This document shows positions 35,298-42,314 of a stretch of 64,000 bases of DNA, one piece after another. Made by a program: the position numbers and the translations under genes. Source of the DNA: Streptomyces sp. NBC_00358. GTDB lineage: Bacteria > Actinomycetota > Actinomycetes > Streptomycetales > Streptomycetaceae. Below the pieces are notes generated by a model. That model was not told where the DNA came from. It saw only the letters and a list, made by a program, of their open reading frames with translations, and did no database searches. The stretch covers positions 6,882,001 through 6,946,000 of the forward strand of contig NZ_CP107976.1 of the NCBI RefSeq assembly GCF_036099295.1, written 5' to 3'. Numbering within the stretch: the first letter of the stretch is position 1; every line of letters begins with the position of its first letter.

Positions 35298-36524
35298 GTG
35301 GAGAGCCGGGCCCGGGCGGACGCGTCGTACGGTGGTGAGGTGGACAGCAGTGGTCCGAACGAGGACGGTCGGGCAACCTCCGCGGAGAGGGTAGCCTCCG
35401 CGGAGAGGGCAGCCTCCGCCGATCCGGCAGCGTCTGTCGAACCGGCAGCCTTTGTCGATCCGGCCGTCCGCGCAGGCTCCGCCGGACCTGCGGTGCCGGC
35501 CGATCCTGCTGTCCGTGCAGCCTCCGCCAGTCCTGCAGCCTCCGCCAGTCCTGCAGCCTCCGCCGGTCCTGCGGTCCCCGCTGGTCTTGAGGTGCCGACT
35601 GGTCGTGAGGTGCCGACCAGTCCTGCGGTGTCGGCCGGTCGTGCGGTGTCGGCCGGTCCTGAAGTGTCGACCGGTCCTGAGGTGTCGACCAGTCCTGCGG
35701 TGTCGGCCGGTCCCGCGTCGGGTCGGGGCGGTGTGGTCGACCTCGGCGGGCTGGACGCGCGGATCGCCGGCTGTCGGGCCTGCCCGCGTCTTGTCGCCTG
35801 GCGCGAAGAGGTGGCCGCCACCAAGCGCGCCGCCTTCGCGGACCAGACGTACTGGGGGCGTCCGGTGCCCGGGTTCGGGCCGGCCGACGCCTCCCTCCTC
35901 GTCGTAGGGCTCGCGCCCGCCGCGCACGGCGGGAACCGTACCGGGCGGATGTTCACGGGGGACCGGTCGGGCGACGTGCTGTACGCGGCGTTGCACGAGC
36001 TCGGACTGGCCTCGCAGGGGACCTCCGTGAGCGCGGACGACGGACTGGAACTGTACGGCGTACGCGTCACCTCTCCCGTGCACTGCGCGCCACCCGCCAA
36101 CAAGCCGACCCCCGAGGAGCGGGACACCTGTCGGCCCTGGCTCGTCGAGGAGTTGGGTCTGTTGCGGCCCACCCTGCGGGCCGTGGTCGTGCTCGGCGCG
36201 TTCGGCTGGCAGGCAGCCCTGCCCGCCTTCGCGGAGGCCGGGTGGAGGGTGCCTCGGCCGCGACCGGCCTTCGCGCACGGGGCACGGGTGACGCTCGGAC
36301 GACGACCGGAGCCGGACGGCACCGAGCCCGCCTCCGTCGAGCTCTTCGGCTGTTTCCACGTCAGCCAGCGCAACACCTTCACCGGGCGGCTCACCCCCGC
36401 GATGCTGCGGCAGGTACTGGGCGCGGCCGCGGAGTCGGCGGGACTGGCGACGCGCCCGCCACGGGATCGGACCCGCGCGAGCGATGAGCCCGAACCCGGA
36501 ACCCGGCGGGGCACGGACACATAG
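35298..36524 (+). CDS. Family 5 uracil-DNA glycosylase (UDGb) with repeat N-terminal arm
   Basis: About 408 residues. The catalytic part (~150-385) has CRACPRLVAWREEVA (first two Fe-S cysteines), motif GLAPAAHGGNRTGRMFTGD (family-5 signature), later cysteines in SPVHCAPPANKPTPEERDTCRPWL and motif HVSQRNTFTG. It removes uracil or other deaminated bases from DNA in base-excision repair. The first ~135 residues are a low-complexity arm of hexapeptide repeats (like ASPAAS and VSAGPA) from an 18-bp DNA repeat. The start is uncertain: GTG 35298 has GGAG upstream, while GTG 35271 and GTG 35340 are alternatives. Confidence 0.9.
   Translation: MESRARADASYGGEVDSSGPNEDGRATSAERVASAERAASADPAASVEPAAFVDPAVRAGSAGPAVPADPAVRAASASPAASASPAASAGPAVPAGLEVPTGREVPTSPAVSAGRAVSAGPEVSTGPEVSTSPAVSAGPASGRGGVVDLGGLDARIAGCRACPRLVAWREEVAATKRAAFADQTYWGRPVPGFGPADASLLVVGLAPAAHGGNRTGRMFTGDRSGDVLYAALHELGLASQGTSVSADDGLELYGVRVTSPVHCAPPANKPTPEERDTCRPWLVEELGLLRPTLRAVVVLGAFGWQAALPAFAEAGWRVPRPRPAFAHGARVTLGRRPEPDGTEPASVELFGCFHVSQRNTFTGRLTPAMLRQVLGAAAESAGLATRPPRDRTRASDEPEPGTRRGTDT
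35400..35730 (+). repeat. In-frame 18-bp repeat array in the UDG gene
   Basis: The most regular part is three tandem copies at 35521-35538, 35539-35556 and 35557-35574 (CCTCCGCCAGTCCTGCAG, the third with two changes). A second related unit like GCGGTGTCGGCCGGTCGT recurs from about 35627 to 35720. The 18-base period keeps the frame and encodes six-residue repeats. Confidence 0.85.
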
Positions 36525-36558
36525 GCGGCCGGGCGCGGACGCATAGGCGGCCGGTCGC
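36515..36558 (+). repeat. Tandem 22-bp duplication over the UDG stop codon
   Basis: GGACACATAGGCGGCCGGGC... at 36515-36536 is followed directly by a copy with two changes at 36537-36558. The TAG stop (36522-36524) lies in the first copy. This is the same situation as at the end of polA. Confidence 0.8.
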
Positions 36559-36597
36559 GGGGATTCGGGGCTGCTCGCGGGGGCGTGGAGGTGGGTG

Positions 36598-37035
36598 TCA
36601 GGCGCAGTCGGGCTCGATCTCCGCCGCCGGTTCGTCCTCCGGGACGACGGCGGTCGCGGTGATCTCCACGAGCTGCCCGGTGTACCCGAGGCAGGCCACC
36701 CCGAGCAGGGTCGAGGAGTGCGGGCCGATGCTCAGCCCGGACGCCTCGACGACATTCCAGACCGAGGACAGCACGGCCGGTTCGGCGCTGACGACGTACA
36801 CATCGGTCGACACGACATGGGCCATGCCGCTTCCCACGGCTCGCAGTTGCTCGTCGAGATTGTCCAGCACCTGCTCGGCCTGCCGTACCGGATCGCCCGC
36901 GCCGACCAGCTTCCCGTCGGCGTCGAGCGGCACGGATCCGGCGAGGAACGCCAGCTTCGTCCCCGCCTCGACGACGGAGGCGTGCGAGTAGACGGGCGGC
37001 GCGAAGAGACTGGGAACGGTGACACGCTGGACCAC
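36598..37035 (-). CDS. RidA (YjgF/YER057c/UK114) family protein
   Basis: 145 residues covering one RidA domain: YSHASVVEAGTKLAFLAGSVPLDADGKLVGAGDPVRQAEQVLDNLDEQLRAVG, VVSTDVYVV, LLGVACLGYTGQLVEITATAV. True RidA enamine/imine deaminases carry a conserved Arg shortly before the G-V-A strand; here the segment reads GPHSSTLLGVA without it, so deaminase activity is doubtful. The frame opens at a TTG (37077), but GTG 37035 follows AGGGAG at ideal distance and is chosen. Confidence 0.85.
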   Translation of the reverse strand: MVQRVTVPSLFAPPVYSHASVVEAGTKLAFLAGSVPLDADGKLVGAGDPVRQAEQVLDNLDEQLRAVGSGMAHVVSTDVYVVSAEPAVLSSVWNVVEASGLSIGPHSSTLLGVACLGYTGQLVEITATAVVPEDEPAAEIEPDCA

Positions 37036-37194
37036 GGGGGCTCCCTGAAGTAGGGCTTTCGACTGTGTGACGGACAACCTGTCGATGATGCGGGTCCGAC
37101 GACGGCTCCCGCATCCCCATTACGACCGGGCGCGCCTCTTGCCCGGGTGAATAATCCTTCGAACACCCCCGGCCTACGCTGCTACGGTCACGGC

Positions 37195-37932
37195 GTGGCG
37201 AAACTCAATCAGATCATCGCAGTGGAGAAGGGCATCAAGTCCAAGTCCCATCAGGACCTGACGGCTGCTCATCATGGCCTGCAGAAGCCGGCGTTGCTCG
37301 CCGGTATCTCGCGGACGTATCAGCCGAAGGACGAGGAGGGCGAGCAGTTGCCGCCCGAGTCGACCCGGGTCCAGGTGCAGGCCGAGGACGTGCTGCGGGC
37401 CACCGCGGCGACCCTGACGCGGCTGTTCGACGTGACCGCCACCAAGGACTGGGCCAACTGCGCGGCGACGGCCGATGTGCTGGTGGACGGTCGGGTGCTC
37501 GTCGCCGACGTGCCGGTGTCCTATCTGCTCTTCCTGGAGAAGCAGCTCACCGATCTCAACACCTTCGTAAGGAAGCTGCCGGTCCTCGACGCCTCCGAGT
37601 CGTGGGTACGGGATCCGTCCACCGACGCCTGGAAGACCGAGCCGGTGCGGACCCTTCGTACGAAGAAGGTGCCCCGGAACCACGTCAAGGCCGAGGCCAC
37701 CGAGAAGCACCCGGCCCAGGTCGAGGTGTACTACGAGGACATCCCCGTCGGATACTGGACGACCGTCAAGTTCTCCGGCGCCCTGCCCGCGCGGCGCGTG
37801 AACGAACTCCTCGACCGGGTCGAGAAGTTGCAGCAGGCGGTGAAGTTCGCCCGCGAGGAGGCCAACGGCGCGGACGTCGTCGACCAGCGCGTCGGGGACG
37901 CTGTTTTCGGCTACCTGTTCGCACAGGGGTAG
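37195..37932 (+). CDS. Conserved actinobacterial protein of unknown function (DUF7873-like)
   Basis: 245 residues, soluble. I recognise it as a conserved Streptomyces hypothetical: VAKLNQIIAVEKGIKSKSHQDLTAAHHGLQKPALLAGISRTYQPKDEEGEQLPPESTRVQ..., followed by an all-alpha/beta body ending AVKFAREEANGADVVDQRVGDAVFGYLFAQG. No catalytic motif was found. A -10-like TACGGT (37183-37188) ends 6 bases before GTG 37195, and no ribosome site is present, so the mRNA may be leaderless. A terminator follows the stop codon. Confidence 0.8.
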   Translation: MAKLNQIIAVEKGIKSKSHQDLTAAHHGLQKPALLAGISRTYQPKDEEGEQLPPESTRVQVQAEDVLRATAATLTRLFDVTATKDWANCAATADVLVDGRVLVADVPVSYLLFLEKQLTDLNTFVRKLPVLDASESWVRDPSTDAWKTEPVRTLRTKKVPRNHVKAEATEKHPAQVEVYYEDIPVGYWTTVKFSGALPARRVNELLDRVEKLQQAVKFAREEANGADVVDQRVGDAVFGYLFAQG

Positions 37933-37942
37933 CCTCTGGACT

Positions 37943-37970
37943 CCCCGGCCACCACGCACCACGGCCGGGG
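37943..37970 (+). terminator. Terminator after the DUF7873-like gene
   Basis: CCCCGGCC (37943-37950) pairs with GGCCGGGG (37963-37970) around a 12-nt loop, 11 bases past the stop. Its right arm also contains GCCGGGG, which could alternatively act as an acceptor strand for the tRNA-like sequence that follows. Confidence 0.65.
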
Positions 37971-38011
37971 TGCGCGAGGAGCGCAAGCTGAACCTGAAGC
38001 TTGTCGTGAAT

Positions 38012-38117
38012 GCACGGTTCCAGTGGAGGTTCGAGTCCTCCCCGCGGCACCCAACGGCACTCCGGTCCCCGGAGTGCCCACGCGCCGCGGTAGCCCAACT
38101 CGGCAGAGGCAGACCGT
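38012..38117 (+). tRNA. Permuted or broken tRNA-like locus (3' half before 5' half)
   Basis: A tRNA 3' half comes first: anticodon-stem strand CGGTT (38015-38019), 5-nt variable region, T-arm GGAGG-TTCGAGT-CCTCC (38025-38041), acceptor strand CCGCGGC (38042-38048), A, then CC. After a hairpin spacer comes a 5' half: acceptor GCCGCGG (38084-38090), TA, leucine-type D-arm (38093-38110) and stem strand GACCG (38112-38116). The two halves pair 7 of 7 in the acceptor and 5 of 5 in the anticodon stem, with G27:U43. The anticodon loop would span the permutation joint and cannot be assigned. This may be a circularly permuted tRNA gene, or remnants of two tRNA genes. Confidence 0.45.
38056..38078 (+). 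terminator. Hairpin between the two tRNA halves
   Basis: Perfect 10-bp stem GGCACTCCGG (38056-38065) with 38069-38078 and a 3-nt loop, starting 7 bases after the discriminator base. It may be a terminator of a conventional tRNA, or the linker of a permuted one. Confidence 0.6.
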
Positions 38118-38197
38118 GATCAATCTCAGACTATTGCTCCAGACTCAGTATTCGCCGCCGATCGCCGGATCGACCGGGCCCAGGCCCCAGTACGCCG

Positions 38198-38226
38198 AGA
38201 TGCTGGTTCAAGTCCAGTCCGCGCAG
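38198..38226 (+). other. Second orphan tRNA T-arm
   Basis: GAGAT, then GCTGG-TTCAAGT-CCAGT and CCGCG (to ~38223) read as the variable loop, T-arm and first five acceptor bases of a tRNA. CCGCG would pair with the last five acceptor bases of the 5' half at 38084, but the next two bases (CA) do not. No matching anticodon strand precedes it. It looks like a decayed 3' half. Confidence 0.4.
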
Positions 38227-38279
38227 CTCGATGCGTGGTGGTCCAAAGGCAGGACGCGGCGACATAACGACTGACCTGG

Positions 38280-38665
38280 GTTCTCAAGCGTGCCGGCGTG
38301 CGACATGGCGGCATCTCAGGGTCCGGGGGCCGGCTACGCCCTCGGACCCGCTCCTCTCCTCGGACGTGTCACTCCACGTCCCCCTCACGTCACGCGTATC
38401 CGCGAAGCCCCACGCCCGTCGCCCCGCGAAGCGCCGTACCCGTATCCCCGCGAGCCCGTCGCCCGTCGTCCCGCGAAGCCCCGCACCCGTCGCCGCGCGG
38501 AGCGCCGTACCCGTATCCCCGGATGGTCACCTTCGTCTCCCGTGAAGTGTCACGTCACGGAAATGCCCGCGTTCGATTTCCGCGGGCGACACGCACTACC
38601 CTGGTCACGACACGAGCCCGGCCGACGTCGCCCGAAGGCACCCGCCCTCGCCCGACAGGAGCCCC
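38280..38665. other. Gene-free stretch upstream of the FUSC gene
   Basis: No supportable coding sequence. It holds the 50-bp direct repeat (38401-38521) and, at the right end, the AGGAG ribosome site of the FUSC gene. Confidence 0.5.
38401..38521 (+). repeat. 50-bp direct repeat, period 71
   Basis: Two copies, 38401-38450 and 38472-38521, agree at 46 of 50 positions. Each begins CGCGAAGCCCC and ends CCGTACCCGTATCCCCG and contains CCGTCGCC in the middle. The 21-base spacer repeats CCCGTCG. It is intergenic and could be a pair of protein-binding sites or a slippage duplication. Confidence 0.85.
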
Positions 38666-40612
38666 GTGCACCTCACCCGCCTCGCCGTACCACCCTGGCT
38701 CGCCCATGCCCTGCGCGCGCAGCGCGGCCCGGTCCCCTGGAACGCGGTTCTGCGGGGCGCGCTCGCCGCCGGGCCGCTGTTGCTCGTGGCCGTACTGAGC
38801 GGTCGTACCCCACTCGGAGTGATCGCCGCCCTCGGCGCGATGCTGGCCGGGATCAACGACAGGCCTGGCAGCCGACGGGTCGCCGTCGAGCGGCTCGGGG
38901 TGCCGGCCCTCGCGGGAGCCACCGGTCTGCTCATCGGGTCGTACGCCGGACAGCACACCGGCGCGGTCACGCTCACGCTCGTCCTCACCGGGCTCGGACT
39001 GTTCGCCGGAGGCGTCAGCGCGGTCGGACCCGTGGCCTCCGGGGCGGGGACCCAACTGCTGGTCGCCTCGGCGATCGGGGCCGGGATGCCGCTGCCCGAA
39101 CCGGGGTGGGTGCGCGCGCTCCTCTTCCTCGGCGGGGCGGGCTGGCTGCTCGCGCTCCGGCTCGCACTGCCGACGACCGCGGTGAACGCCGGGGACTACC
39201 GCTTCGACGGGGAGCGTGACGCCGTCGCCGGGGTCTACGACGCCGTCGCCCGACTGCTGCTCGCGGCGGGCGGACCCGACGCGACCCGGCGACGCGTCGC
39301 CCTGACGGCGGCCCTCGACCAGGCGCAGGACGCGCTCGACGGGCCCCGGCTGCGGCGGTACGCCAGTTCCACGGCCGAGCGGCGGCTGCACGCGCAGTAC
39401 GCCGCGGCCCTGCCGCTCGCCGAGGCCGCGACCGCGCTCGCCTGGTCGGGCGAGGCGGTGCCCGCGCGGGCAGCGGAGGGCCCGCGGCGGCTCGCCGTCG
39501 CCGTCCGCACCGGCGCGCCCACCGGTCCGCTGCCGGCGCCCGCCGTCCCCGGCGCCCGGTTCCGCCCGCGGGGTTCCGGCGCCGCTTCGACGTCGGACGC
39601 ACGGCCGCCCGTGCGACGGACCGCGCCCTCCGTCGTCCCCGCGCTGCGCGCCCTCCACGACGCCCTGCTGCACGCGGCCGAGGCGTTCGACCGGGGTTCC
39701 GGGAACGTCCTGCACGCCAGGCGGCGTACCGCCGTGTCCCTGCTCCGCACCGCTCTCGGTTCCGCGGGGCGCGAGTACGGCATCCGGGTCGCGCTCTGCT
39801 TCGGCGCGAGCGTCGCCGTGGCCCAGGCCCTGCACCACGCGCGCTGGTACGGCAACCACCCGCACTGGTACTGGCTCCCCGCGACCGCCGTCTTCCTCGT
39901 CAAGCCCGACCTCGGGCCGCTCGCATCCCGCGTGCTGTGCCGGGCGGCGGGAACCGTCCTCGGCGCGGTCGCCTTCGCGGGGCTCGCCCTCGTGCTGCCG
40001 CGGCCGGAGGGACTCGTCGCCCTGGTCGCGGTCAGCGGCGCGCTCATCCCTGTCGCCACCCGGCACTTCGCCGCGCAGACCGCCGTCGTCACCGTCCTCG
40101 TCCTGTCCCTCGTGATGGTCGGCGGTGAGCCGCAGGCCTCCTGGAACCGGATCGTGGAGACGCTGCTGGCCTGCGCGATCGTGCTGCTCGTCGGGCATCT
40201 GCCGACGCTCGGACAGCGGGGCGGGACCGTGCGGGCGAGGCTCACCCGGGCCACCGAGGCGGCGGACGTCTACCTCGTCCATGTGCTGAGCGACGGCACG
40301 GCCCGTGACCGCACGGGCCGCTGGGTCCTGCGCCGGGAGGCCTATCGCGCGCTCGCCGAGGCCCGTGCCTCGATCGACCTCGCCGCCGCCGAACTCCCCG
40401 CCCTGGCACGGCACTCCGAGGGTACGGACGGGCTCGCGGCCACCCTGGAACGGCTCGTCGACACGACCACGGCATGCGCTGTGCAACTCGACGACACCGG
40501 ACGGCTCACGCCCGAGCACAGCGACCGGATCGCCGAACTGCTCGGTGAACTGGCCGAGGGGCGCGAGCGGGCGGGACTCGGGGCGGCGCCCGTGCCTCCC
40601 GTCGCGGTCTGA
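38666..40612 (+). CDS. FUSC family membrane protein (aromatic acid exporter-like)
   Basis: 648 residues. It has two membrane blocks of about five helices each: residues ~25-175 (RGALAAGPLLLVAVLSG, GVPALAGATGLLIGSYAG, TLVLTGLGLFAGGVSAVG, LLFLGGAGWLLALRLAL) and ~380-520 (IRVALCFGASVAVAQALHHARWYGNHPHWYWLPATAVFLVKPDLGPLASRVLCRAAGTVLGA, the FUSC signature). Soluble segments lie between and after. The family exports aromatic carboxylates such as p-hydroxybenzoate; substrate here unknown. GTG 38666 follows ACAGGAG. It is a single gene. Confidence 0.88.
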   Translation: MHLTRLAVPPWLAHALRAQRGPVPWNAVLRGALAAGPLLLVAVLSGRTPLGVIAALGAMLAGINDRPGSRRVAVERLGVPALAGATGLLIGSYAGQHTGAVTLTLVLTGLGLFAGGVSAVGPVASGAGTQLLVASAIGAGMPLPEPGWVRALLFLGGAGWLLALRLALPTTAVNAGDYRFDGERDAVAGVYDAVARLLLAAGGPDATRRRVALTAALDQAQDALDGPRLRRYASSTAERRLHAQYAAALPLAEAATALAWSGEAVPARAAEGPRRLAVAVRTGAPTGPLPAPAVPGARFRPRGSGAASTSDARPPVRRTAPSVVPALRALHDALLHAAEAFDRGSGNVLHARRRTAVSLLRTALGSAGREYGIRVALCFGASVAVAQALHHARWYGNHPHWYWLPATAVFLVKPDLGPLASRVLCRAAGTVLGAVAFAGLALVLPRPEGLVALVAVSGALIPVATRHFAAQTAVVTVLVLSLVMVGGEPQASWNRIVETLLACAIVLLVGHLPTLGQRGGTVRARLTRATEAADVYLVHVLSDGTARDRTGRWVLRREAYRALAEARASIDLAAAELPALARHSEGTDGLAATLERLVDTTTACAVQLDDTGRLTPEHSDRIAELLGELAEGRERAGLGAAPVPPVAV

Positions 40613-40634
40613 CGCCCGGGGGCTCGTTCGGTCC

Positions 40635-40655
40635 GTGCCGGATGCTCGCCGGCAC
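40635..40655 (+). terminator. Probable terminator of the FUSC gene
   Basis: GTGCCGG (40635-40641) pairs with CCGGCAC (40649-40655) around a 7-nt loop, 22 bases after the stop. Confidence 0.5.
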
Positions 40656-40740
40656 CGGAAGAATCTTGGCGACATTTCGATGAGTTCTGCTTCTCCCGGG
40701 CGTCCACCACAGAGTAGGCACCCTTCCGTAGGAGGAGCAC

Positions 40741-41427
40741 ATGACGCTTCCGCAGATCGTCTCGCGTGAGGAGTGGCAGGCGGCGCGCGAGGAACTGCTG
40801 GTGAAGGAGAAGGCCGCCACCCGCGCGCGTGACGCCCTCAACGCGGAGCGACGCGGGCTGCCGATGGTCGAGGTCGACCAGGAGTACGTCTTCGAGAGCG
40901 GCGACGGAAAGGCGGCGCTGCCCGAACTCTTCCGCGGACGGGACCAACTCGTCGTCTACCACTTCATGTTCGCGCCCGATTGGGACGCGGGCTGCCGTAG
41001 CTGCTCGGCGTTCCTCGACCAGATCGGGCACCTCGCCCATCTGCGGTCCCGCGGAACCGAGTTCGCCGCGGTGTCCCGGGCGCCGTACACGAAGATCCTG
41101 CCGTTCAAGGCCCGGATGGGCTGGACCGTGCCCTGGTACTCGTCGTACGACAGTGACTTCAACTACGACTTCCAGGTGTCGTTCGCCGATCCCGAACCCT
41201 ACGAGCGGCCCGGGATGAGCTGCTTCCTGCGCGACCGCGGACGCGTCTTCCATACGTACTCCACCTACGACCGTGGCCTCGACGGCCTGGGGTCGACCAC
41301 CTCGCTCCTGGATCTCACCGCGCTGGGGCGGCAGGAGGAGTGGGAGGAGCCCGGGGGCCGCGCATCCGCGCTGGGGGCGCCCGCGGGCAGCGAACGCGTC
41401 CGGTACCACGACGAGTACGAAGTCTGA
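40741..41427 (+). CDS. DUF899 thioredoxin-like protein
   Basis: 228 residues of the DUF899 family, a thioredoxin-fold group related to AhpC/TSA proteins. IVSREEWQAAREELLVKEKAATRARDALNAERRGLPMVEVDQEYVF opens the domain. FAPDWDAGCRSCSAFLDQIGHL contains a CxxC pair (~85-88), and FNYDFQVSF and GMSCFLRDRGRVFHTYSTYDRGLD follow. Possibly redox-active; the partner is unknown. ATG 40741 follows AGGAGGAG. Confidence 0.9.
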   Translation: MTLPQIVSREEWQAAREELLVKEKAATRARDALNAERRGLPMVEVDQEYVFESGDGKAALPELFRGRDQLVVYHFMFAPDWDAGCRSCSAFLDQIGHLAHLRSRGTEFAAVSRAPYTKILPFKARMGWTVPWYSSYDSDFNYDFQVSFADPEPYERPGMSCFLRDRGRVFHTYSTYDRGLDGLGSTTSLLDLTALGRQEEWEEPGGRASALGAPAGSERVRYHDEYEV

Positions 41428-41593
41428 GGCGCGCGTACGAAGCCCGACGCGACGGGCCCGAGGGCCGACGAACAGGCACGGTGACCCGGTCTACCACCTG
41501 GTGTCGACTTCGTCTCAGTACCGTCACTTCCAGAGCCGTTCACCCCATGGCAGGCGTTTAACTCTGCACAGCAGCGCGACATGGAGGTAAAGG

Positions 41594-41767
41594 GTGAACG
41601 GGCGAATGGTGCTGGAGCGTTTTCCCGCCGGGGGACCACGCGGGTCGTGGCCCGCGGAGGAGTTCGCGCAGGCGCGCCGCCAGGAGGGGCAGGCCGCCGA
41701 GGTCGTCATGGATCTCGCCTCCGACGCCTTCCTGGTCGTCGTGGGTGGTGTCGACAGCGGCGAGTGA
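41594..41767 (+). CDS. Small conserved-looking protein of unknown function (57 aa)
   Basis: Starts at GTG 41594 after GGAGG (41583-41587, good spacing) and ends at TGA 41765-41767. The product is slightly acidic with a PAEEFAQARRQEGQAAEVVMDL segment and a hydrophobic end FLVVVGGVDSGE. Third-position G/C bias is strong. I did not recognise a characterised family. It lies upstream of, and convergent with, the regulatory pair at 41.9-43.2 kb. Confidence 0.55.
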   Translation: MNGRMVLERFPAGGPRGSWPAEEFAQARRQEGQAAEVVMDLASDAFLVVVGGVDSGE

Positions 41768-41867
41768 GAGCCGTGAGTGAGAGCCGAGAGTGAGGCCGTC
41801 GGGTGAGGCGGTCGCGGTCGATCCCCCACGGGCGCGGATCAATTCCCTGCGGGCCGTGAAACGGGGA

Positions 41868-42314
41868 TCAGGCGCTGATCGGCCGTGACCAGGCCGGTGT
41901 CGTTCCCGTGGCCCGGCACAGGGCCAGATAGAGGGGGATCGGCGGGGTATACGGAACCGTGCTATCCGGTTTGTGGATGAGCCCGGGAATCCCCGGTGAG
42001 TCCGGCACGACCGCACCCGTGACGTAGTGGGCGGGCGCCGGCCACTCCAGGGCGACATCGGAGTCGGAGGGAACGATCCACCACCACTGCGTCGCGTCCG
42101 CGTAGACGCAGCCCACACGCGGCAGCCTCGACAGGAGCAGCGGTCCGAAGTGGGCGGGCACCGACACCGCGTCGCAGCCCAAGGGCACCTTCATGCCTTC
42201 GGGGACGGGGAGACGCCTCGGCGGCCCGGACGGTCGCCGTCCGCGCTTCATGCGCACCAGCGTGTCCAGGCTCAGGACCCGCGCCGCGGGCCCCGCCGCA
42301 GACGTACGGCTCAC
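41868..42314 (-). CDS. Conserved hypothetical protein coupled to the ATPase gene
   Basis: 148 residues. The central part (KVPLGCDAVSVPAHFGPLLLSRL-PRVGCVYADATQWWWIVPSDSDVALEWPAPAHYVTGAVVP) resembles a Streptomyces family that accompanies HATPase-type anti-sigma-like genes; no motif assigns a function. Its GTG start overlaps the stop of the ATPase gene as GTGA, so the two are coupled. Confidence 0.75.
   Translation of the reverse strand: MSRTSAAGPAARVLSLDTLVRMKRGRRPSGPPRRLPVPEGMKVPLGCDAVSVPAHFGPLLLSRLPRVGCVYADATQWWWIVPSDSDVALEWPAPAHYVTGAVVPDSPGIPGLIHKPDSTVPYTPPIPLYLALCRATGTTPAWSRPISA

Noticed and set aside
35329..35342. TACGGTGG before a possible UDG start (GTG 35340) as a fifth repair-type leaderless promoter
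   Set aside because: The -10-like TACGGT resembles those of ogt and uvrB, but there is no TTGTCRGTG 8 bases upstream.
38012..38230. Group I intron or two-piece tmRNA explaining the tRNA halves
   Set aside because: Only a weak resemblance to a group I core segment (CTCAGACTATTG) without its pairing partner. There is no tag-peptide frame ending in the usual Ala-Ala for tmRNA, and Streptomyces tmRNA is one-piece.
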